Origin: Tenacibaculum sp. AHE14PA
GTDB lineage: Bacteria; Bacteroidota; Bacteroidia; Flavobacteriales; Flavobacteriaceae
Length of the DNA stretch: 64,000 bases
NCBI RefSeq assembly: GCF_019278465.1
Contig: NZ_CP058983.1
Span: forward strand, 2,665,501-2,729,500
Direction of reading: 5' to 3'
Positions 43,095 to 51,639 of the stretch are shown in pieces. The first letter of the stretch is position 1. The number at the start of each line of letters is the position of its first letter. The notes below the pieces were generated by a model, which was not told the origin of the DNA, made no database searches, and saw only the letters and a list, made by a program, of their open reading frames with translations. A program made the translations under genes and the position numbers.

Positions 43095-44126
43095 TTAAAT
43101 TTCTTGTAGTTTTTTATTCATTACTAAAAACCATAAAGGCGGAATCAAAGAAAGTAGCATCATACCAGGATAACCGGTTGGCATTTGCGGACTTTCAGGA
43201 ACTGTTTTTAATAATTGATAATGTTTAGATCCGTTATAATGATGGTCTGAATGACGCGATAAATTAAATAATAATACTTGCCCGATTACATGATCAGAGT
43301 TCCAAGAATGTATTCTTTTTACGCGCTCATATCTTCCGTTTTCAAGTTGCTTTCTTAATAAACCATAATGTTCAATATAATTTATTGTTTCTAGTAATAC
43401 TATTCCGAAAACAGCAGCTCCTATAAAAGCGAATAGTACAAACGGAGTAAAGGAAAAATAGATTAATCCGAGAAATAATAGGTTGCAAACAGTATAAATA
43501 ACCATTCTGTTTTGGTAATGAAACCAATTTCTACCTGTGCTTTTTAAACGTTTATTTTCGCTTTGCCAAGCTTGGTAATAACTTGTAATGTGTGAGCGTA
43601 TCCAAAATAAATATAAAACTTCATTTTTTCTGGCAGTTGCAGCGTCTTTAGGTGTAGCTACATTTAAGTGATGCCCAGCATTATGATAAGGTAAAAAATG
43701 TGTATTTAAAGACGTTAATAATAAGAGTTCTCCTAAAAATTCATCAAAGCGATTATTGCGATGGCCTAATTCATGACCAACATTTATACCTATAACTCCG
43801 CACATAACTCCTAAGGCAAGAATACGACCTGTAATCTCTGTAGTTGTTAAGTTAATTTCTTGAATAACATAAAAAAACCATCCAACAAATAGTAGTTGAA
43901 TAGGTATTGTTGCGTATAAAATTAGTGTATATAATTTATTCTCTTTTTCAATTAGCGCTTCTTCTTTGTTTAGGTTTTTTTTATCTGTTTTAAAAAAAAG
44001 TTCGGCAAAAGGAACTGCAACAAAAAAAGTTAGTATAGGTAAGAATGTAATCCATCCTTTATTTGTAAAAGCTAAAAATACCGTAATTGGTAAAATAACT
44101 ATTGATAAATATTTAAGGGGTTTCAT
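43095..44126 (-). CDS. alkB: alkane 1-monooxygenase (AlkB-like)
   Basis: A membrane diiron hydroxylase of 343 residues that introduces a terminal hydroxyl into a medium-chain alkane or related chain. Histidine motifs: GHELGHRNN, then YHNAGHHLNVATPKD, then NYIEHYGLLRK and SRHSDHHYNGSKHY, matching AlkB boxes and the HYG motif. Helices cover the N-terminal third. The start at 44126 (MKPLKYLSIV) is chosen because it avoids overlap with the RluA gene and begins the conserved part. The aldehyde dehydrogenase gene follows 4 bp downstream. No rubredoxin gene is nearby. Confidence 0.88.
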   Translation of the reverse strand: MKPLKYLSIVILPITVFLAFTNKGWITFLPILTFFVAVPFAELFFKTDKKNLNKEEALIEKENKLYTLILYATIPIQLLFVGWFFYVIQEINLTTTEITGRILALGVMCGVIGINVGHELGHRNNRFDEFLGELLLLTSLNTHFLPYHNAGHHLNVATPKDAATARKNEVLYLFWIRSHITSYYQAWQSENKRLKSTGRNWFHYQNRMVIYTVCNLLFLGLIYFSFTPFVLFAFIGAAVFGIVLLETINYIEHYGLLRKQLENGRYERVKRIHSWNSDHVIGQVLLFNLSRHSDHHYNGSKHYQLLKTVPESPQMPTGYPGMMLLSLIPPLWFLVMNKKLQEI

Positions 44127-44152
44127 ACTTGAAATTTCCCTAAAGATACAAC

Positions 44153-44839
44153 TTACAAACAAGCATCCCAAATAGCTTCTTTTGGGGTTGGAGCGGTAAT
44201 TCTTATTAGCTCTTTACTTACAGGATGAATAAACTCAATTTTACGAGCATGTAAATGAATACTACCATCTTTATTGCTTCTTTTTGCACCGTACTTTAAA
44301 TCGCCTTTAATAGTAGCACCGATATTTGATAATTGTACACGAATTTGATGATGACGACCGGTTTCTAAGTCAATTTCAAGTAAAGAATAATTGTCTAGTT
44401 TTTTAAGAGTTTTATAATGAAGAATCGCTTTTTTACTACCGTCAATTTCTTTAGGATAGGCAGTAGACTTATTGTTTTTAGGGTTTTTCTTTAAAAAATT
44501 AATAAGAGTGCCTTCGCTTTTCTTAGGTTCGTTTTTTACAACAGCCCAATATGTTTTTTTGATGGTTTTTTCGCGAAGCATTTTATTTAAACGCTCTAAA
44601 GCTTTTGAGGTACGTGCATAAATTACAACGCCAGATGTTGGCCTGTCTAAACGATGAACGGTTCCTAAATAAACAGCGCCAGGCTTATTGTATTTATCTT
44701 TAATGTATTCTTTAACAACGTCTGAAAGTGGTTTGTCTCCTGTTTTATCACCCTGAACAATGTCACCTGCTCTTTTGTTAATAACCACGAGGTGATTATC
44801 TTCATGTAAAACTTGTAAATTGTCTTTGTTAGAATGCAT
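44153..44839 (-). CDS. RluA-family pseudouridine synthase
   Basis: It converts uridine to pseudouridine in rRNA or tRNA. The 228-residue protein has the catalytic Asp65 in GTVHRLDRPTSGVV, preceded by VVINKRAGDIVQ. There is no S4 domain, so it is the short RluA/RluC-core type. The target is unknown. A short repeat arm lies between it and engB upstream. Confidence 0.9.
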   Translation of the reverse strand: MHSNKDNLQVLHEDNHLVVINKRAGDIVQGDKTGDKPLSDVVKEYIKDKYNKPGAVYLGTVHRLDRPTSGVVIYARTSKALERLNKMLREKTIKKTYWAVVKNEPKKSEGTLINFLKKNPKNNKSTAYPKEIDGSKKAILHYKTLKKLDNYSLLEIDLETGRHHQIRVQLSNIGATIKGDLKYGAKRSNKDGSIHLHARKIEFIHPVSKELIRITAPTPKEAIWDACL

Positions 44840-44853
44840 TTTTAAAGTATCAC

Positions 44854-44870
44854 TTCGAGCTTGGTCGAGA
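44854..44870. repeat. single arm of the dispersed repeat family
   Basis: TTCGAGCTTGGTCGAGA is related to the TCGAGCGCAGTCGAGA arms at 3084 and 29336. It lies in the 33-bp gap between engB and the RluA gene. There is no second arm here. Confidence 0.4.
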
Positions 44871-44872
44871 AA

Positions 44873-45484
44873 TTATTTAAAGTCTTTAGCTATAGCTTCA
44901 TTAGTATTGTCAATGAATTTTAAGAATTCATCACGTCCTACACCTGTTTCAGATGAGGTAATAAATGAGGTTGGAAGAATTTCCCAATGTTTTAATAGTT
45001 TCTTTTTATAAGAAGCAATTTGTTGATTTATTTTAGAACTCCCTAATTTATCAGCTTTTGTAAAAACGATTCCAAACGGAATTTGGTTTTCTCCTAGAAA
45101 CTGCATAAACTCTAAATCTATTTTTTGAGGATCATGACGAGAATCTATCAAAACAAATGTAAAAACTAGTTGTTCTCTTTCTTTGAAATAGTTTTCAATG
45201 AAAAACTGAAAAATAGTTCTTTTCTTTTTAGAAATTTGAGCGTAACCGTAACCAGGTAAATCGACTAAAAACCACTCTTCATTTATTTTAAAGTGATTGA
45301 TAAGTTGTGTTTTACCGGGTTTACCAGATGTTTTAGCTAAACTTTTACGTTCCATCAACATGTTGATTAATGAAGATTTACCAACATTAGAGCGTCCTAT
45401 AAAAGCATACTCAGGTATTCTGTCTTTAGGAGCTTTCATAACATTACTGTTACTCATCACAAAATCGGCAGATTTTATTTTCAT
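44873..45484 (-). CDS. engB: ribosome biogenesis GTPase EngB/YsxC
   Basis: An essential GTPase for large-subunit assembly, 203 residues. G1 is GRSNVGKSS (30-38), G3 is DLPGYGYAQ near 75, and G4 is TKAD near 142. The start MKIKSADFVMSNSNVMKAP is typical. It lies 18 bp downstream of a hydrolase gene and upstream of the RluA gene, all on the minus strand. Confidence 0.95.
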   Translation of the reverse strand: MKIKSADFVMSNSNVMKAPKDRIPEYAFIGRSNVGKSSLINMLMERKSLAKTSGKPGKTQLINHFKINEEWFLVDLPGYGYAQISKKKRTIFQFFIENYFKEREQLVFTFVLIDSRHDPQKIDLEFMQFLGENQIPFGIVFTKADKLGSSKINQQIASYKKKLLKHWEILPTSFITSSETGVGRDEFLKFIDNTNEAIAKDFK

Positions 45485-45502
45485 AAATACTAAGTTATAC
45501 TA

Positions 45503-46267
45503 TTATATATTTCGTTTAGAAAGCCAGCTTTCTAAAATTTCATTAAATTCTGTTGGCGTTTCCATCATTGCTGCATGCCCGCATTTGTCTATCCAAAACA
45601 AATCAGAATCTGGTAATAATTTATGGAAATCATTGGCTACTTCTGGCGGAGTTACGCCATCTTGTTTTCCCCAGATAAGACATGTTGGTTGTTGCATGTT
45701 TGGCAAGTCATTTGCCATGTTATGACGGATGGCACTTTTGGCGATAGAAAGTGTTTTTAAAGCTTTAACTCTATCATTTACAATACTGTATATGTCATCA
45801 ACTAATTCTTTTGTAGCTATTTTTGGGTCGTAAAAAACTTCCTGAGCTTTTGTTTCGATATATTCATAATTACCTCTTTTAGGATAACTATCTCCCATAG
45901 ATTTTTCATACAAGCCAGAACTACCGGTTAAAACCAGTGCGCCAACATCTTTTGGGTAATGCTTAGTGTAATATAAAGCAATATGACCACCTAAAGAATT
46001 TCCTAAAAGAACAACGTCTTTAAGTTCTTTGTATTCAATAAAATCATGTAAGTAACTAGCTAGTTGTTTTACATTTGTTTTAAGTAATGGTAAGGTGTAT
46101 AAAGGTAATTCGGGAATTAAAACTCGATATCCTTTTTTAGAGAAATGTTTAAAAGTCTCGTCAAAGTTACTAAGAGCCCCCATTAATCCGTGTAATACAA
46201 TTAATGCTCTTCCTTCACCTGCCTCTGCATATGTAAAATCGCCTTCTTTTTTTAAAAAATCAGTCAT
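45503..46267 (-). CDS. alpha/beta hydrolase
   Basis: A serine hydrolase of 254 residues. The oxyanion region is LHGLMGALSNF near 24, the nucleophile elbow is GNSLGGHIAL near 88, WGKQDGVTPP holds the acid, and DKCGHAAMME holds the catalytic His. The substrate is unknown. It is likely cytoplasmic. It heads a minus-strand run (hydrolase, engB, rluA-type, alkB, aldehyde dehydrogenase) and diverges from mraZ. Confidence 0.87.
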   Translation of the reverse strand: MTDFLKKEGDFTYAEAGEGRALIVLHGLMGALSNFDETFKHFSKKGYRVLIPELPLYTLPLLKTNVKQLASYLHDFIEYKELKDVVLLGNSLGGHIALYYTKHYPKDVGALVLTGSSGLYEKSMGDSYPKRGNYEYIETKAQEVFYDPKIATKELVDDIYSIVNDRVKALKTLSIAKSAIRHNMANDLPNMQQPTCLIWGKQDGVTPPEVANDFHKLLPDSDLFWIDKCGHAAMMETPTEFNEILESWLSKRNI

Positions 46268-46402
46268 TGATATTATAGGTTTGACTTAACCACAAATGTA
46301 GTCCTTTTTTGTTAAAATTTCACTTTTATTATTTCATACTCATTAGCGAAGTTAACTACTCTTACTGTCAGTTTTTTAGCTTAAAACTCAAAACTTATCA
46401 AC

Positions 46403-46432
46403 AAAGTGGTAAAAAGTGGTAAAAAGTGGTAA
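46403..46432 (+). promoter_or_regulatory. MraZ operator: three direct repeats
   Basis: AAAGTGGTAA occurs three times head to tail with a 10-bp period (46403-46412, 46413-46422, 46423-46432). It ends 8 bp before the -7 element of the mraZ promoter, so it covers the -33 region. MraZ proteins are known to bind tandem GTGG-type repeats spaced by one helical turn upstream of mraZ. Confidence 0.75.
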
Positions 46433-46440
46433 ATATTCTT

Positions 46441-46448
46441 TATTTTTG
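46441..46448 (+). promoter_or_regulatory. -7 element of the dcw cluster promoter
   Basis: TATTTTTG fits TAnnTTTG. The MraZ-type repeats occupy the -33 zone, which suits repression or regulated activation. mraZ starts 22 bp downstream. Confidence 0.6.
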
Positions 46449-46470
46449 ATGCAAACTATGAGCGTGTAAC

Positions 46471-46938
46471 GTGGTGAATTTAATTGGAACATACGAGTGT
46501 AAGGTAGATGCTAAAGGGAGGTTGATGATGTCATCGGCTTTCAAGAAGCAATTGTCTGCTGTGTTGCAAGATGGTTTTGTGGTTAAGCGTTCTGTTTTTC
46601 AGCCTTGTTTGGAGTTGTATCCGATGAAGGAGTGGGGTTTAATGATGCAAAAGATTAATAAATTAAATCGATTTGTAAAGAAGAATAATGATTTTATTAG
46701 AAGGTTTACGGCGGGTGTGAAAACTGTTGATGTAGATGCTTCGGGTAGAATTTTGGTATCAAAAGATCTCTGTCAGTTTGCGGGTATAGGAAAGCAAGTT
46801 GTGCTTTCTTCTGCTGTAAATATTATTGAGATCTGGGATAAAGATAAGTACGAGAAAGTAATAGATGATGCTGTTGTTGATTTTGCTGATTTGGCAGAAG
46901 AGGTGATGGGAAATACAGGTGTAGATGAATTATCATAG
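46471..46938 (+). CDS. mraZ: transcriptional regulator MraZ
   Basis: MraZ is a DNA-binding ring-forming regulator at the head of the dcw cluster, 155 residues. It has two SpoVT/AbrB-like halves: GTYECKVDAKGRLMMSSAF at 6-24 and VKTVDVDASGRILVSKDL near 86-103. The start is GTG at 46471, or GTG at 46474; a nearby ATG at 46458 runs into a stop after three codons. It overlaps rsmH by 14 bp. The triple repeat upstream is a likely binding site for its own product. Confidence 0.92.
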   Translation: MVNLIGTYECKVDAKGRLMMSSAFKKQLSAVLQDGFVVKRSVFQPCLELYPMKEWGLMMQKINKLNRFVKKNNDFIRRFTAGVKTVDVDASGRILVSKDLCQFAGIGKQVVLSSAVNIIEIWDKDKYEKVIDDAVVDFADLAEEVMGNTGVDELS

Positions 46939-47821
46939 TCCAGTTTTACTGAAGGAAAGTGTAGATGCGCTTAATATTAAAGAGGATGGGGTGTATGTTG
47001 ATGTTACTTTTGGTGGCGGAGGTCATTCAAGAGAGATATTAAGTAGATTGGGTAAGAGCGGAAAGTTGTTTGCTTTTGATCAGGATCCAGATGCGCAGCA
47101 AAATACAATTAATGATGAGCGCTTTGTGCTTATTGGAGAGAATTTTCGATTTATATCGAGATTTCTTCGTTTTTACGGAATTCGTAAGGTAGATGGTGTT
47201 TTGGCTGATTTAGGAGTTTCTTCTCATCAATTTGATGAGGCAGAAAGAGGTTTTTCTACAAGATTTGATGCTGATTTAGATATGAGGATGGATCAGAAAT
47301 CGGATTTATCAGCAAAAAAAATTATCAATAAATACAGTGAAGAAAGATTAGCGGATGTGTTGTTTTTGTATGGAGAGTTAAGAAATGCACGAACACTGGC
47401 TAAGAAGATTGTGGAGGCAAGACAAGAAGAAGAAATTGCTACAAGTTTTCAGTTAAAAGAAGTTTTAAAAGAGTTTTTGCCGCAGGCTAAAGAGCATAAG
47501 ATATTAGCGCAAATTTTTCAGGCAGTAAGAATAGAGGTGAATCAGGAACTAGAGGTTTTAAAAGAATTCTTACAGCAAATGCCAGATTTGTTAAAGGAAG
47601 ATGGTCGATTAAGTGTTATTTCTTATCATTCGTTAGAAGATAGGTTGGTAAAGCGATTTATAAGAACAGGGTTGTTTAGTGGTGAGCCAGAAAAAGATTT
47701 TTACGGAAACATTAGTGTTCCTTTAAAGAAGGTTGGTAAAATGATTATACCAGCTAGAGAGGAAGTGAAAGTGAATAATAGGGCCAGGAGTGCAAAATTA
47801 AGAGCAGCAACACTTAAATAA
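46925..47821 (+). CDS. rsmH: 16S rRNA m4C1402 methyltransferase RsmH
   Basis: A SAM-dependent methyltransferase of 298 residues that methylates C1402 in 16S rRNA (old name MraW). The SAM-binding motif is DVTFGGGGHSREIL near 26-39, with GVLADLGVSSHQFD near 93 and VISYHSLEDRLVKRF near 233. It overlaps mraZ by 14 bp and the ftsL-like gene by 1 bp (TAATG). Confidence 0.97.
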   Translation: MNYHSPVLLKESVDALNIKEDGVYVDVTFGGGGHSREILSRLGKSGKLFAFDQDPDAQQNTINDERFVLIGENFRFISRFLRFYGIRKVDGVLADLGVSSHQFDEAERGFSTRFDADLDMRMDQKSDLSAKKIINKYSEERLADVLFLYGELRNARTLAKKIVEARQEEEIATSFQLKEVLKEFLPQAKEHKILAQIFQAVRIEVNQELEVLKEFLQQMPDLLKEDGRLSVISYHSLEDRLVKRFIRTGLFSGEPEKDFYGNISVPLKKVGKMIIPAREEVKVNNRARSAKLRAATLK

Positions 47822-48150
47822 TGTCTAAGGTAAGAGAGGGTATTTACGATGTTTTGCGAGGGCGCTTTTTAACGGATGATAGTTCTTTTAATAATTGGCG
47901 GATATTAATTTTTGTAGTAGTGTTATTATTAATCATGATATCGAGTTCTCATAGTTTAGATGCGAAAGTGGTGAAGATTGCGGAGCTAAATAAGCTGAAA
48001 AGAGAATTGCGAGCAGAAGATTTTGATACGAGTACCGAGTTAACAAGGATGAAGTTAGAAAGTAGTATTCGGAAAAGAGTAAAAGAAAAAGGATTGTTTC
48101 CGGCTGAGAAACCTCCTCAGAAAATAAAAGTAACAACTAAAAAAGAATAA
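47821..48150 (+). CDS. ftsL: FtsL-like cell-division protein
   Basis: A small bitopic protein of 109 residues in the position of FtsL between rsmH and ftsI. A cytoplasmic part (about 1-26) is followed by a membrane helix (about 27-43) and a charged, coiled-coil-like periplasmic segment rich in Lys and Glu. FtsL joins FtsB and FtsQ to recruit the FtsWI synthase. The match to FtsL is from position and layout, as the family is poorly conserved. The gene overlaps rsmH (TAATG). Confidence 0.8.
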   Translation: MSKVREGIYDVLRGRFLTDDSSFNNWRILIFVVVLLLIMISSSHSLDAKVVKIAELNKLKRELRAEDFDTSTELTRMKLESSIRKRVKEKGLFPAEKPPQKIKVTTKKE

Positions 48151-48156
48151 ATAAGC

Positions 48157-50169
48157 ATGGTAGAAAAGAAAGGGATATTAAACAAACTCTATGTGGTAGT
48201 TGTTTTAATGACGCTTTTCTTTGTGGTTATTGTTTTTAGAGTATTTAATCTTCAGTATGTAGATGGTGATAAGTATAGAAAGCTATCTCAAGAAAAAACA
48301 GTAAAAAACGACACTATATTTGCAAACCGAGGTAATGTATATGCTGCGGATGGAAATTTATTGGCGACTTCAATGTCAAAATATACAATTCGTATGGATG
48401 TTGTTGCTGTAAAATCAGAAGTGTTTGAGAAGAACATTCGAGGTTTGTCGGAATCATTGTCGGCGATGTTAGGTAAATCTACAAGTTACTATCAGAAAAA
48501 AATAAGACAAGCAAAAAAACAACAGAACCGTTATTTATTAATCGCTCGTAATGTGGGGTACAATGATTATGTAAGAATGAGAAAGTTCCCGATTTTTAAA
48601 GAGGGAATTTATAGAGGTGGTTTTATTGCAGAGCAAAGCACGGTAAGAGTACATCCGATAGGTAAAATTGCAGAAAGAACTATTGGTTATGATAATAAAA
48701 GAGGTGGAGCAGGAATAGAGGGTGCTTTTGCTGATTATATGCAGGGAGAAAATGGTTGGCGTTTGAAACAAAAGATTGCAAAAGGGCAATGGAGACCTAT
48801 TAATGATGTAAATGAAAAAGAACCAATAGATGGTAGTGATGTAATAACAACAATCGATGTAAATATTCAAGATATAACGCATCATGCATTGCTTAGTCAA
48901 TTAGAGTATTTTGAAGCAGATCATGGTTGTGCAGTGGTGATGGAAGTAGCAACGGGTGAGATAAAAGCAATTTCGAATTTAGGAAGAACGTCTAAAGGAA
49001 AATACTACGAAAAAAGAAATTACGCAGTTTGGGAAAGCCACGAGCCTGGTTCTACATTTAAACTAGCAAGTTTAATGGCTGCCTTAGAAGATAAAGTTGC
49101 TGATACTTCGGATGTAATTGATTGCGAAAAAGGTAGAATTTATATTAACAACAGAAAGGTAGAGGATAGTAAAAGAGGTGGATATGGTAAAATATCATTA
49201 GCGCGTGTTTTTGAGGTTTCCTCTAATGTTGGTATTGTAAAAACAATAAAAAAACATTACGATAAAAACCCTGAGAAATTTACAAAACGGATTAAGTCTT
49301 TTGGTTTAGACCAGTTAACTGGTGTTAAAATAAAAGGAGAAGGTAAACCGTACATTCCGAATTCTTCAGAAAAAAGTTGGAGTCCGATTTCATTAGAATG
49401 GATGGCTTGGGGGTATGGAGTTTCTCTTACACCATTACAAACATTGGCTTTTTATAACGCTGTTGCTAATAACGGAAAACTGGTAAAGCCTTACTTTGTT
49501 AAAGAGTTAAGAATTGGTGGGAAAACGGAGAAAAGTTTTGGTACTCAGGTTTTAAAAGAAAAAATAGCCTCTCAAACGACCCTGAATAAGGTGAGAAAAG
49601 TTATGGAAAATGTTGTAGAAAAAGGTACGGCAATGAATGTGTATTCTTCAAATTTTTCTATGGCAGGTAAAACAGGGACGGCAAAAAAATGGATTCCTAA
49701 GCACAAGGATGAAAATGGTAAAACTGTTTATGGTCATTATTCTAGTAAAAAATATGTAGCATCTTTTGCTGGTTTTTTCCCTGCTGATGAACCTAAATAT
49801 TCATGTATCGTAGTTGTTCATAGTCCGAAGAAGGAAAAAGGATATTACGGAGCTATAGTTGCTGCTCCTGTTTTTAAGGATATCGCACAGAAAATATACA
49901 CAACAACTCCTGTAAATAATCAATTAGTATCGGATGAGATTTCATCAGCAAGTATTGATAATGAATATCAGGATTATTATAAGAAATTAAGAAAATATAA
50001 AACAATTATGCCTAGGGTTTTAGGTATGAGCGGAATGGATGCGGTTGCTTTATTAGAAAACATGGGATTGAAGGTTAGGTTCTCAGGAATGGGAAAAGTA
50101 ACAGAGCAATCTATAGATAATGGGCTAAAAGTATCAAAAGGAGCAACTGTTTATTTAAAGTTATCATAA
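48157..50169 (+). CDS. ftsI: penicillin-binding protein FtsI with C-terminal PASTA domain
   Basis: The septal transpeptidase that crosslinks peptidoglycan, 670 residues. A membrane helix (about 11-30) leads to the dimerisation domain and the transpeptidase domain: SxxK at Ser299-Lys302 (PGSTFK), SSN at 355-357, and KTG at 505-507 (AGKTGTAKK). A single PASTA domain occupies about 615-670 (MPRVLGMSGMDAVALLENMG). PASTA domains are usual in Bacteroidota and Gram-positive FtsI/PBP2x. murE begins directly after the stop. Confidence 0.96.
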   Translation: MVEKKGILNKLYVVVVLMTLFFVVIVFRVFNLQYVDGDKYRKLSQEKTVKNDTIFANRGNVYAADGNLLATSMSKYTIRMDVVAVKSEVFEKNIRGLSESLSAMLGKSTSYYQKKIRQAKKQQNRYLLIARNVGYNDYVRMRKFPIFKEGIYRGGFIAEQSTVRVHPIGKIAERTIGYDNKRGGAGIEGAFADYMQGENGWRLKQKIAKGQWRPINDVNEKEPIDGSDVITTIDVNIQDITHHALLSQLEYFEADHGCAVVMEVATGEIKAISNLGRTSKGKYYEKRNYAVWESHEPGSTFKLASLMAALEDKVADTSDVIDCEKGRIYINNRKVEDSKRGGYGKISLARVFEVSSNVGIVKTIKKHYDKNPEKFTKRIKSFGLDQLTGVKIKGEGKPYIPNSSEKSWSPISLEWMAWGYGVSLTPLQTLAFYNAVANNGKLVKPYFVKELRIGGKTEKSFGTQVLKEKIASQTTLNKVRKVMENVVEKGTAMNVYSSNFSMAGKTGTAKKWIPKHKDENGKTVYGHYSSKKYVASFAGFFPADEPKYSCIVVVHSPKKEKGYYGAIVAAPVFKDIAQKIYTTTPVNNQLVSDEISSASIDNEYQDYYKKLRKYKTIMPRVLGMSGMDAVALLENMGLKVRFSGMGKVTEQSIDNGLKVSKGATVYLKLS

Positions 50170-51636
50170 TTGAGAAAGTTAAAAGATATATTATATAAAG
50201 TAGCTGTAAATAAAATTTATGGAGATACTGATGTTGCAATCAACAATATTCAGTTTGATAGCCGATTGGTGCAAAAAAACGACTTGTTTGTTGCGCAAAA
50301 AGGAGTTACTGTTGATGGGCATCAGTTTATAGAAAAAACATTGAACTTAGGTGCCACTGTTGTTGTTTGTGAAAGTATTCCTGCGGATAAAAAAGAGGGG
50401 GTAACTTATGTTGAGGTTAATGATTCTAATATTGCATTAGCAATTATGGCTGCCAATTTTTATGAGAATCCGTCAAGTAAATTACAATTGGTAGGTGTTA
50501 CAGGTACAAACGGAAAAACAACAATAGCTACCTTATTATATCAGTTATTTAAAAAAGCAGGTTATAAAGTTGGTTTATTATCAACAGTTAAAATAATGGT
50601 TGCTGATGAAACGCATAAGTCAACACATACAACACCAAATTCTCTAGCGATAAATAAATACTTATCGTTAATGATTGATGCAGGTGTTGAGTATTGCTTT
50701 ATGGAAGTTAGTTCTCACGGAATTCATCAAAAAAGAACTGAAGGATTGAGCTTTGTAGGTGGGGTTTTTACAAACTTATCACACGATCATTTAGATTATC
50801 ATGAAACATTTGCAGAGTACAGAGATGTAAAAAAATCATTTTTTGATTCGTTGCCAAAATCAGCATTTGCATTGGTAAATATTGATGATAAGAACGGGCA
50901 GATAATGCTGCAAAATACCAAAGCAAACAAGCAAACCTATGCATTAAAAACATTGGGTGATTTTAAAGCTAAAGTGTTAGAAAAAAGTTTTTCAGGAAGT
51001 TTATTAACGATTAATAATATTGAGGTTTGGACAAAGTTAATCGGTGAATTTAACGCTTCTAATTTATTGGCAATTTTTGGAGTTGCAGATTTATTAGGCT
51101 TAGAGAAATTAGAAATCTTAAGGCTTATAAGTGAGTTAGAAAGTGTAGATGGACGTTTTCAGTATACGGTGTCGGATGGCGGAGTAACTGCTGTTGTTGA
51201 TTATGCGCACACACCAGATGCACTTAAAAATGTGTTACAAACTATAAATGATATCCGTACAGGTAACGAAAAGGTAATTACTGTCATAGGTTGTGGAGGT
51301 GACAGGGATAAAACAAAGCGACCAAAAATGGCGTTGATTGCTTCTCAACTAAGTGGTCAGGCGATTTTTACCTCAGATAATCCAAGAACAGAAGATGCTC
51401 AGGTGATTATTGATGAAATGGAAGCAGGAGTGTCTCCAGAAAACTATAAAAAAACATTGTCGATTGTAAATAGAAAGCAAGCAATTAAAACAGCATGCAA
51501 ATTGGCAGTAAAAGGAGATATAATATTGATTGCAGGAAAAGGACATGAAAATTATCAAGATATAAATGGTGTAAAACATCATTTTGATGATTTAGAGGAA
51601 GTAGAGAATTGTTTCAATCAACTAAAAAACACATAG
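50170..51636 (+). CDS. murE: UDP-MurNAc-tripeptide synthetase MurE (meso-DAP-adding)
   Basis: It adds the third amino acid to UDP-MurNAc-dipeptide; 488 residues. The ATP loop is VTGTNGKTTIATL near 113-125. DNPR (in FTSDNPRTED) is the motif for meso-diaminopimelate-adding enzymes, so the peptidoglycan is DAP type. The start is TTG at 50170, exactly abutting the ftsI stop. MRKLKDILYKV is the normal N-terminus in relatives, so the rare start is well supported. mraY follows after 3 bp. Confidence 0.96.
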   Translation: MRKLKDILYKVAVNKIYGDTDVAINNIQFDSRLVQKNDLFVAQKGVTVDGHQFIEKTLNLGATVVVCESIPADKKEGVTYVEVNDSNIALAIMAANFYENPSSKLQLVGVTGTNGKTTIATLLYQLFKKAGYKVGLLSTVKIMVADETHKSTHTTPNSLAINKYLSLMIDAGVEYCFMEVSSHGIHQKRTEGLSFVGGVFTNLSHDHLDYHETFAEYRDVKKSFFDSLPKSAFALVNIDDKNGQIMLQNTKANKQTYALKTLGDFKAKVLEKSFSGSLLTINNIEVWTKLIGEFNASNLLAIFGVADLLGLEKLEILRLISELESVDGRFQYTVSDGGVTAVVDYAHTPDALKNVLQTINDIRTGNEKVITVIGCGGDRDKTKRPKMALIASQLSGQAIFTSDNPRTEDAQVIIDEMEAGVSPENYKKTLSIVNRKQAIKTACKLAVKGDIILIAGKGHENYQDINGVKHHFDDLEEVENCFNQLKNT

Positions 51637-51639
51637 AGC

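Noticed and set aside
45297-45725. 142-codon open frame on the plus strand.
   Set aside because: It is antisense to engB and the hydrolase gene, both of which have clear motifs; its protein shows no family features.
46403-46432. Possible start of a CRISPR array (three regular repeats).
   Set aside because: The repeats are only 10 bp and have no spacers; the layout fits an MraZ operator.
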